From Luteipulveratus mongoliensis (GTDB lineage: Bacteria > Actinomycetota > Actinomycetes > Actinomycetales > Dermatophilaceae), in the NCBI RefSeq assembly GCF_001190945.1, contig NZ_CP011112.1:4092001-4156000 (forward strand): a stretch of 64,000 nt of DNA, read 5' to 3'. The notes below the pieces were generated by a model. The model had not been told where the DNA came from. It worked only from the letters and a program-made list of their open reading frames with translations, and did not search any database. Of the stretch, positions 57,363 through 64,000 are shown piece by piece. Positions within the stretch are counted from its first letter, which is position 1, and every line of letters starts with the position of its first letter. The position numbers were made by a program, and so were the translations under genes.

Positions 57363-58519
57363 ACGCTGCGACGTCACCGCCTCGTCGCGAGGTGGTCGAA
57401 GCCGTACTCCCTTATCTGACAAGCGATTTCGGCAATGCTGCCAGCCAGCACGAGCTCGGTCAGTCGGCGCATCGCGCCCTGGAGGACGCGCGCAAGCGGG
57501 TGGCCGCTCGATTGGGTGCGCGGGCGAGCGAGATCATCTTCACCTCTGGCGGCACGGAGTCGGACAACACGGCGGTCAAGGGCATCGCGCTGGCAGTGCC
57601 GCGCGGCCGGCACGTGATCATCTCGGCGATCGAGCACCCGGCTGTCCTGGAGTCGGCAGCCTTCCTCGAACGTCTCGGGTACGACGTCACGCACCTTCCC
57701 GTCGACCACGACGGTCTCGTCTCGGTCGAGTCGTTGCAGGCAGCTCTGCGGTCCGACACCACCCTGGTCAGCGTGCAGTACGCCAACAACGAGGTCGGCA
57801 CGATCCAGCCGATCGCCGAGCTGGCGGCCGTGACTCGGGCGGCCGGCGTACCTCTGCACACCGACGCGGTGCAGGCAGCCGGCTGGCTCGACCTCGACGT
57901 CGACCGGCTCGGCGTGCAGGCGATGAGCCTGTCCGGCCACAAGATCGGTGCGCCCAAAGGCGTTGGTGTGCTTTACGTTCGGCGGCGTACGCCGATCGAG
58001 CCGCTCCTGCACGGCGGAGGTCAGGAGCGCGGACTTCGTTCGGGCACGACGGACGTCGCATCTGCGGTGGGCTTTGCCACTGCGCTGGACCTCGTCGACC
58101 TCGCAGCGGCGGTTGAGGTGACTCACCGTCGGGACGCGTTGATCGACCAGGTGCTCGGGCAGGTCGAGGGGGCGTCGTTGACCGGACACCGGACCGAGCG
58201 TCTGCCGGGACACGCATCGTTCGTGTTCGACGGGGTGAGCGGCGAGTCGGTGCTTCTGCAGCTGCAAGAGCGCGGGTCAATGTGCTCCAGCGGGTCCGCC
58301 TGCGCCGCAGGGTCGGACGAGCCGTCGCCGGTGCTGCTCGCGATGGGCTATGACGGCCCGCTCGCGCAGACCGCGATCCGCCTCACGTTCGACGAGCGCA
58401 CCCCCGAAGCCGACCTGGTCGACGTCGCGACCCAGGTCGAAGAATCCGTAAGCGCCGTACGCCGCCTGGATCGGTCATCGACTATCCCGCCGTCCTTGAC
58501 ACTGCCCCGGGTGGAATGA
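57347..58519 (+). CDS. Cysteine desulfurase (NifS/IscS family)
   Basis: 390 aa PLP enzyme taking sulfur from cysteine for Fe-S cluster assembly, here most likely for NadA. N-terminus TYFDHAATSPPRREVVEA; substrate HPAV in SAIEHPAVLES; PLP lysine in SLSGHKIGAPKG (about residue 204); persulfide Cys in MCSSGSACAAGS (about 310). The only in-frame start that keeps the conserved N-terminus is TTG at 57347, seven bases after nadC; the upstream GTG is out of frame because of the tandem duplication. No strong ribosome binding site, so coupling to nadC is likely. Confidence 0.93.
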   Translation: MTYFDHAATSPPRREVVEAVLPYLTSDFGNAASQHELGQSAHRALEDARKRVAARLGARASEIIFTSGGTESDNTAVKGIALAVPRGRHVIISAIEHPAVLESAAFLERLGYDVTHLPVDHDGLVSVESLQAALRSDTTLVSVQYANNEVGTIQPIAELAAVTRAAGVPLHTDAVQAAGWLDLDVDRLGVQAMSLSGHKIGAPKGVGVLYVRRRTPIEPLLHGGGQERGLRSGTTDVASAVGFATALDLVDLAAAVEVTHRRDALIDQVLGQVEGASLTGHRTERLPGHASFVFDGVSGESVLLQLQERGSMCSSGSACAAGSDEPSPVLLAMGYDGPLAQTAIRLTFDERTPEADLVDVATQVEESVSAVRRLDRSSTIPPSLTLPRVE

Positions 58520-58572
58520 CTCGTCACGTCACCGGGGGTAGTGCACATTTCGGCGGGGTAGTCGATGAAGAC

Positions 58573-61341
58573 TCAGCCTGAGTTACGCAATGCGGTCGCG
58601 AGGCCGTTCATCGTCAGCAGGATCCCGCGGCGTAGCTGCTCGCTCTCATCACCCGCGCGGTAGCGGTGCAGCAGCTCGAGCTGCAGGTGGTTGAGCGGCT
58701 CGAGGTAGGGGAACCGGTTGAACACCGATCGCTTGAGGCCCGCGTTGTCCCACAGCAGGTCCTCATGCCCGGTAATCCGTCCGAACATCCGGACGGTCCG
58801 TTCGTGCTCATCGACGAGTTTGCCGAATACCCGCTCACGTAACGCCTCGTCCTCGACGAGCCGTGAATACCGTTCTGCGATACCGAGATCCGACTTCGCG
58901 ATCACCTGCGCGAGGTTGGACATCACAGTCTGGAAGAACGGCCACCGCTCGTAGTAGCCGCGCAGCAGTGCGAGCCGCTCATCATCGCCACCGACCCACT
59001 GCTCCAGCGCCGAGCCGGTGCCGTACCAGCCGGGCAGCATGACCCGCGACAAGGACCAGCTCATCACCCAGGGGATCGCGCGCAGGTCGGAGATCTGCTC
59101 CGTCGGCTTGCGGGACGCCGGCCGGGAGCCAATGTTGAGCGCGCCGATCTCGGCGACCGGTGTCGATGACTTGAAGTACTCGACGAAGCCCGGCGTGCGG
59201 TGCACGAGATCGGCGTACGCCTCACGCGCCAGTCCGGCCAGCTCGTCGAGGTGCTCGTACGCCGCCTTCGTCTCCTCGCCGAGACGCTCGGTGTCGAGCA
59301 GCGACGCCTCGAGCGTGGCTGACACGAGGGCCTCGAGGTTGCGAACGGCCAGGCGCGGCTCGGCGTACTTGGCCGCGATGATCTCGCCCTGCTCGGTGAG
59401 ACGCAGCGACCCTCGGACGGCGCCGCGCGGCTGCGCCAGGATCGCCTCATAGCTCGGGCCGCCACCTCGGCCGACCGTGCCGCCACGACCGTGGAACAGC
59501 CGCAGCCGGATGTCACCCTCGCGCGCCACGTCGACCAGGTCGAGCTCAGCGCGGTAGAGCGCCCAGTTAGCCGCGAGGTAGCCGCCGTCCTTGTTGGAGT
59601 CGCTGTAGCCGAGCATGACCTCCTGCAGGCTGCCCTTGCTGTCGACCAGCGCGCGGTACGCGGGCACCCCCAGCGCGGCGCGCAGGGTCGTGGCCGACAC
59701 CTGGAGATCCTCGATGGTCTCGAAGAGCGGCACGATGTTGACCGGGCACGTGCCGGACACGGGATCGAGCAGCCCCGCCTCCTTGAGCAGCACCGCGCAC
59801 TCGAGCATGTCGGACACGCTGGTGCACATGCTGATCACGTAGTTGGGCACCGACTCGGGCCCGTACGTCTGCACCGCTCGGGCCGCGGCGGCCGTGATCG
59901 CGAGCTCGCGCTGCGTCTGCTCCGAGAACGACGCGCCGCGCCCGACGAGCGGGCGCCGCGAGCCCAGCTCGCCGACGAGCAGGGCGACCTTGGCGTCCTC
60001 GTCGAGGTCGGCGTACGCGTCATGCACGCCGGCCCAGGCGAACAGCTCGGCGATCGTCTCCTCGTGCACGTCGGAGTTCTGCCGCAGGTCCAGCCCGTAG
60101 AGGTGGAACCCGAACGTGCGCACCGCCTCTCGCAGCCGCAGCAGCCGGTCGTCGGCGATCAGGTCGTCGCCGTCGCCGCGCAACGAGGTGTCGATGACGT
60201 CGAGATCAGCGAGCAGCTCCGCAGGCGTCTCGTACGCCTCCGCGTCCGGTGCATCGACCGCGTGGGCGAGCCGGTCGTCGAAGAACCTGTTGTAGGTCGA
60301 TGTGAGACGCACACGCACCCAACGGACGGCCTGGCGGTACGGCTCGTCATCGCGGAGGTCCTCGGAGTTGCGTGCCGCGAGATCGCGCAGGGCATCGCTG
60401 ACCCGAGTCATGCGTACGGACAACGACAGGCTCGTCTCGAGCTCGGCCAGCTCATCGGCGTAGTGGGTGAGCGCGGTCTGGGCGGCCCTCGATGACGCGG
60501 TCGCCACGACGTCGGCGTCGACGTTGGGGTTGCCGTCGCGGTCACCGCCGATCCACGAACCCGCTCGGAGCAGTGGCTCGCTCAGCAGGTCGGTGCCGGG
60601 ATACAGCTCGGCGAGCTCGCGGCGTACCTGCGCGTTGATCTGCGGCATGACCTCGAACAGCGACGCCTCGAAGAACCGCAGGCCGACCTCGATCTCGTCC
60701 TGGATCTTGACCCGCTGCAGGCGGATCAGCGCCGTCTGCCAGAGCGTGATCACCTGGATCTTGATGTCGCGCAGCGCGTCGCTCTCCTCGGCGTCGGTCA
60801 GCGTCATCCGCTCCCGCAGCCGCATCGTCTCCTTGATGCGCGTCTGCGCGTCGAAGACCGTACGCCGCCGCGTCTCGGTCGGGTGCGCGGTGATGACGGG
60901 TACGACGGTGGCGTCGGTGAGTGCGGCCCTCACCTCGGTGGGCTCGAGCCCGGCGGAGGCGAGCTTGGCGAAGCTCGCGGCGAGCGACCCGTCCAGGGGC
61001 GGGTCACCGGCCTGGATGTGCAGCGCGCGTCGGCGCTCGCGGTGAAGGTCCTCGGCGAGGTTGGCCAGCAGCGCGAACAGGCTGAACGCGCGGATCACCT
61101 GCAGCGCATCACCGGTCGGCAGGTCGTGGAACAGGTGGGCGAAGCCTTCGCGGTCGACCTCGTCGCGTCGTACGGCGAACGCTCGGCGGCGCGCCTGCTC
61201 CACCATCGCGAACACCCGCTCGCCTTCCTGCTCGCGCACCACGTCCCCGAGCAGCCCGCCGAGGAGGCGGATGTCGTCCCGGAGGGGTTCGGTGGCGGCA
61301 CGGGCCTCAGCGCTGACGTCGAAGTCGAGATGGGGAGACAT
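58573..61341 (-). CDS. ppc: Phosphoenolpyruvate carboxylase
   Basis: Anaplerotic carboxylation of PEP to oxaloacetate. 922 aa. Catalytic His153 in [48 protein letters not shown] (in parts), and [14 protein letters not shown]-terminus LATALRNSG, close to the family-typical NTG end. It converges with the NAD operon; the 53-bp gap has no strong hairpin. Aspartate derived from its product feeds both the NAD and the Thr/Lys pathways encoded in this window. Confidence 0.97.
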   Translation of the reverse strand: MSPHLDFDVSAEARAATEPLRDDIRLLGGLLGDVVREQEGERVFAMVEQARRRAFAVRRDEVDREGFAHLFHDLPTGDALQVIRAFSLFALLANLAEDLHRERRRALHIQAGDPPLDGSLAASFAKLASAGLEPTEVRAALTDATVVPVITAHPTETRRRTVFDAQTRIKETMRLRERMTLTDAEESDALRDIKIQVITLWQTALIRLQRVKIQDEIEVGLRFFEASLFEVMPQINAQVRRELAELYPGTDLLSEPLLRAGSWIGGDRDGNPNVDADVVATASSRAAQTALTHYADELAELETSLSLSVRMTRVSDALRDLAARNSEDLRDDEPYRQAVRWVRVRLTSTYNRFFDDRLAHAVDAPDAEAYETPAELLADLDVIDTSLRGDGDDLIADDRLLRLREAVRTFGFHLYGLDLRQNSDVHEETIAELFAWAGVHDAYADLDEDAKVALLVGELGSRRPLVGRGASFSEQTQRELAITAAAARAVQTYGPESVPNYVISMCTSVSDMLECAVLLKEAGLLDPVSGTCPVNIVPLFETIEDLQVSATTLRAALGVPAYRALVDSKGSLQEVMLGYSDSNKDGGYLAANWALYRAELDLVDVAREGDIRLRLFHGRGGTVGRGGGPSYEAILAQPRGAVRGSLRLTEQGEIIAAKYAEPRLAVRNLEALVSATLEASLLDTERLGEETKAAYEHLDELAGLAREAYADLVHRTPGFVEYFKSSTPVAEIGALNIGSRPASRKPTEQISDLRAIPWVMSWSLSRVMLPGWYGTGSALEQWVGGDDERLALLRGYYERWPFFQTVMSNLAQVIAKSDLGIAERYSRLVEDEALRERVFGKLVDEHERTVRMFGRITGHEDLLWDNAGLKRSVFNRFPYLEPLNHLQLELLHRYRAGDESEQLRRGILLTMNGLATALRNSG

Positions 61342-61413
61342 GCGCCCAGCATGGTCGCTGAGCGCCGACGTACGGGATGGGTGTTCGCCAGCCGAGCAGC
61401 GCCTCCCCTCCGC

Positions 61414-62442
61414 TCAGCGCTGGGTGGAGTCGGCGACCTCGCCGACGAGCTCCTCGAGCAGGTCTTCGAGGAACACCACACCGGTGATCGTCCCGTCCGG
61501 GTCGACCACGCGCGCGAGGTGCGAGCCGGTGCGCTGCATGGTCAGCAGCACGTCCTCCACCTCGATGTGGGGCTGCACGGTCGCGAGTGGCCGGATCCGC
61601 TTGGGAGGCACCGGGTCGTCGTACAGCTCGTCGGTCGCGTAGAGCACGTCCTTGAGGTGGAGATAGCCGGCGATGGAGCCGCTGCGGTCCGTGACCGGGT
61701 AGCGGGAGAAGCCGCGCTTGGCGACCAGCTGCTCCAGGTCGGCCGGGGAGGCGCCGATCGGGAGCGTGACGAGGCGCTCGACCGGGACCGCGACGTCGCC
61801 GGCCACCCGGTCGGTGAACTCGAGGGCGGCGCGGGTCCGGTCCTGCTGCTCCTTCTCGAGCAAGCCCTCGCGGTGGCTCTCCTCCATGATCATGTGCACC
61901 TCCTCGGCCGAGAAGGTGGAGGCGACCTCATCCTTGGGCTCGATCCCGAACCGCCGCACCAGCCACTTCGCGATCGCTTCGAGCAACCGGATCAGGGGCC
62001 GCAGTGCCTTGGTCATCCACAGCAGGATCGGAGCCAGGGCCAGGGCAGCGCGGTCCGGCCCGGCGATCGCGAGGTTCTTGGGGATCATCTCGCCGACCAC
62101 CACGTGCAGGTAGACCACGATCAGCAGGGCGATCAGCAGCGCGACGACGTCGGCGGCGCCCTCGGGAAGACCCGCGTCGTGGAAGGGACCGGCGAGCAGG
62201 TGGTGCAGTGCGTCCTCGGCAACCGCACCCAGCAGCACCGAGCACACGGTGATCCCGAGCTGGGCGCAGGCGAGCAGGGAGCCGAGATTTTCCAGGGACT
62301 CCAGCACCAGCTTGGCGCGCCGACTGCCTTGCGCAGCAAGGGGTTCCATCTGCGAGCGCCGTGCAGCCATCACGGAGAACTCGGCGCCGACGAAGAAGGC
62401 GTTGCCGAGGAGAAGGACCGCCGAGAACCAGAGCGCCATCAC
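61414..62442 (-). CDS. CNNM/CBS-domain membrane protein (hemolysin-C/CorC family), short form
   Basis: 342 aa. DUF21/CNNM transmembrane domain at about 1-170 (LGNAFFVGAEFSVMAARRSQ, VYLHVVVGEMIPKNLAI), then two CBS domains at about 205-330 (DVAVPVERLVTLPIGASPAD, SGSIAGYLHLKDVLYATDEL). It lacks the C-terminal CorC_HlyC domain present in its neighbour. Possible Mg2+/Co2+ transport or efflux role. ATG overlaps the upstream paralogue by four bases. Confidence 0.9.
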   Translation of the reverse strand: MMALWFSAVLLLGNAFFVGAEFSVMAARRSQMEPLAAQGSRRAKLVLESLENLGSLLACAQLGITVCSVLLGAVAEDALHHLLAGPFHDAGLPEGAADVVALLIALLIVVYLHVVVGEMIPKNLAIAGPDRAALALAPILLWMTKALRPLIRLLEAIAKWLVRRFGIEPKDEVASTFSAEEVHMIMEESHREGLLEKEQQDRTRAALEFTDRVAGDVAVPVERLVTLPIGASPADLEQLVAKRGFSRYPVTDRSGSIAGYLHLKDVLYATDELYDDPVPPKRIRPLATVQPHIEVEDVLLTMQRTGSHLARVVDPDGTITGVVFLEDLLEELVGEVADSTQR

Positions 62443-63764
62443 GCGCCCTCCCCCTCGACCGGACCCTCGACCGGCAGCTGCGAGAGCCTCAACCGGTCGA
62501 CCCGACGCTTGTCCATCGACACCACGCGCAGCAGCCAGCCGTCGGCCCGCACCTCGTCGCCGACCTTCGGGACGCGGCCGACCTGCTCCATGACGTAGCC
62601 GCCGATCGTCTCGTAGATCGCGCCGTCAGGGATCTGCGCGCCGATCCGGTTGCGCACCTCGTCAGGCCTCCACAGCCCCGACACGGTCCACGACCCGTCG
62701 GGCAGCATCCGGCTGGGGTCGCGCACCCGGTCGTGCTCGTCGCTGACCTCGCCGACGATCTCCTCGATGACGTCCTCGAGCGTCACGACACCACTGGTGC
62801 CGGAGTACTCGTCCATCACGATCGCGAGCTGGAAGCCGCCCTTGCGCAGCAGCAGCAGGAGCGGGTCCAGCCGGATCGTCTCGGGCACCACGACCGGCGG
62901 GATCATCAGCGCGGTCACCGGCACGTCCGTACGCCGCTCGGGCGGCACGGCGATCGCCCGCTTGACGTGCACGACGCCGTGGACGTCGTCCCACCCGTCC
63001 CCGAGCACGGGGAAGCGGGAGTGCCCGGTACGCCGGGCGAGACTCACGACGTCGTCGGCGCTGGCCGTCCGGTTGACCGAGACGCAGCGGACCCGCGGGC
63101 TCATCACGTCGCTGGCCGTTCGCTCACCGAAGTCGAGCGAGCGGGTGAGGAGGCGGGCCGTACCGGCCTCGATGGTGCCGGCCTCGGCGGAGCGGCGCAC
63201 CATCGACGAGAGCTCCTGCGGGGTGCGCGCGGCGGACAGCTCTTCCTGCGGCTCGATGCCGAACAGGCGCAGGAACCGGTTGGCGGAGCCGTTGAGCAGC
63301 ACGATCAAGGGCTTGGTCACCGTCGAGAAGCCGCGCACCGGCCGGGCGACCACCCTGGCGACCGGCAGGGGTGCGGAGATGCCGAGGAACTGCGGCAGCA
63401 GCTCGCCGAAGATCATCGAGAAGATGGTGGCCAGCACCAGCGCGAGCACGGTGCTGGACGCATTCACTGCCGTCTCCCCGAGGCCGATGCCTCCTAAGGG
63501 AGTCTCCAGCAGATGCCCCAACGAGGGCTCGACCAGAAAACCGAGGATCAAGGTGGTCAGCGTGATGCCGACCTGCGACGCCGACAGCTGGGTGGACAGC
63601 TGACGCAGGGAGCGCAGAACGGGCACAGCCCCGCGGTCGCCGTCGTCGATCGCGCGCTGAACAGTGGGCCGGTCGAGGGCCACGAACGAGAACTCGGCGG
63701 CAACAAAGACCGCGGTCCCAGCCGTGAGAAGGACACCGGCGAGGACAAGGAGCCACTCGGTCAT
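62439..63764 (-). CDS. CNNM/CBS-domain membrane protein with CorC_HlyC domain
   Basis: 441 aa from ATG at 63764 (MTEWLLVLAGVLLTAGTAVF); a second ATG 12 bp upstream is possible. DUF21 domain about 1-190 with membrane helices and IFGELLPQFLGISAP, CBS pair about 205-325 (SDVMSPRVRCVSVNRTASAD), CorC_HlyC domain 345-430 (DGAIYETIGGYVMEQVGRVP). First gene of the pair; the two proteins may form a heteromer. Confidence 0.92.
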   Translation of the reverse strand: MTEWLLVLAGVLLTAGTAVFVAAEFSFVALDRPTVQRAIDDGDRGAVPVLRSLRQLSTQLSASQVGITLTTLILGFLVEPSLGHLLETPLGGIGLGETAVNASSTVLALVLATIFSMIFGELLPQFLGISAPLPVARVVARPVRGFSTVTKPLIVLLNGSANRFLRLFGIEPQEELSAARTPQELSSMVRRSAEAGTIEAGTARLLTRSLDFGERTASDVMSPRVRCVSVNRTASADDVVSLARRTGHSRFPVLGDGWDDVHGVVHVKRAIAVPPERRTDVPVTALMIPPVVVPETIRLDPLLLLLRKGGFQLAIVMDEYSGTSGVVTLEDVIEEIVGEVSDEHDRVRDPSRMLPDGSWTVSGLWRPDEVRNRIGAQIPDGAIYETIGGYVMEQVGRVPKVGDEVRADGWLLRVVSMDKRRVDRLRLSQLPVEGPVEGEGA

Positions 63765-63858
63765 AGTGCGACACATCCTAGAGATGTCGGATGTCAGTTG
63801 ACCTCCGGGCACGTGAGGGTGGTGGGATGGGCCCCATGTCAACAACCAGGGGGTCCGA

Positions 63859-64000
63859 GTGACCGCAGCATCCGTCCCTGTCCACCCACCCGCGCCCGGT
63901 GCGCGGATCGAGATCAACGGCCTGTCCAAGGTCTTCGGCGACTTCCGCGCCGTCGACAACCTCTCGTTCGTCGTCGAGCCCGGCCGGGTCACCGGCTTCC
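63859..64000 (+). CDS. ABC transporter ATP-binding protein (partial, N-terminus only)
   Basis: 47 codons from GTG at 63859 to the window edge: a Pro/Ala-rich start, then IEINGLSKVFGDFRAVDNLS and VVEPGRVTGF, the A-loop region just before Walker A. The pattern fits drug/antibiotic-type (DrrA/CcmA) ATPases. The 94-bp gap to the divergent CNNM gene has TTGACC near 63800 and a short inverted repeat ACATC/GATGT (63773-63787). Confidence 0.8.
   Translation, partial: MTAASVPVHPPAPGARIEINGLSKVFGDFRAVDNLSFVVEPGRVTGF

Overview
The window is a 64 kb piece of a high-GC Gram-positive (actinomycete) chromosome. The evidence is the very GC-rich codon usage, frequent GTG/TTG starts, the actinobacterial gene order lysA-hom-thrC-thrB-rho and rpmE-prfA-prmC / sua5-glyA-wecA-atpIBEFHAGD, a Rho factor with a long Arg/Asn/Gly-rich insertion, Tat-type lipoproteins and CUT1 sugar permeases without a dedicated ATPase. 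A micrococcalean (for example Dermacoccaceae-like) actinomycete is a reasonable guess, but the sequence alone does not fix the genus. There is no rRNA, CRISPR array, transposase, integrase or phage gene.

Layout. (1) 1-11548, minus strand: F1Fo ATP synthase operon (atpD is cut by the window edge) with two small assembly genes, preceded by wecA, glyA, sua5 and a Gln/Gly-rich protein. A consensus Crp/GlxR site overlaps a predicted atp promoter. (2) 11694-12705: a pentapeptide-repeat protein and a DUF1304 membrane protein. (3) 12930-19209: alpha-mannosidase (GH38) plus a complete CUT1 sugar importer. (4) 19326-22442: NlpC/P60 peptidase, secreted M1 metallopeptidase, Nudix hydrolase. (5) 22453-24721, minus: prmC, prfA, rpmE, with a structured leader in front of rpmE. 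(6) 24942-30514, plus: lipoprotein, luciferase-like oxidoreductase, Tat-exported amidase, and a TetR regulator with a palindromic operator in front of a molybdopterin oxidoreductase and a small membrane protein. (7) 30674-38395, minus: rho, thrB, thrC, hom, lysA and an ArgRS-like protein that lacks the catalytic domain, next to a divergent tRNA-Arg(CCG). (8) 38631-52901: a sugar-catabolic region with two LacI regulators, two further CUT1 importers, GH27 alpha-galactosidase, Gfo/Idh oxidoreductase, GH2 hydrolase and a secreted S1 protease. (9) 53039-58519, plus: nrtR-nadA-nadB-nadC-cysteine desulfurase, a regulated NAD de novo operon. (10) 58573-64000: PEP carboxylase, two CNNM/CBS membrane proteins and the start of an ABC-transporter ATPase gene.

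Taken together, the conserved minus-strand backbone (energy, Thr/Lys synthesis, translation termination, transcription termination) has been opened in two places by plus-strand accessory blocks for envelope turnover and glycan use. The three importer clusters each carry substrate-binding protein and two permeases but no ATPase, so they should depend on a shared MsiK/UgpC-type ATPase elsewhere.

The points most worth a second look are the catalytic-core-less ArgRS relative beside tRNA-Arg, the Crp-type box on the atp promoter, the long pairing in the rpmE leader, a near-perfect 26-bp double LacI operator, an operator embedded in the nrtR promoter, and a 10-bp tandem duplication that appears to have moved the start codon of the cysteine desulfurase gene. 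I did not see an obviously new multi-gene system.
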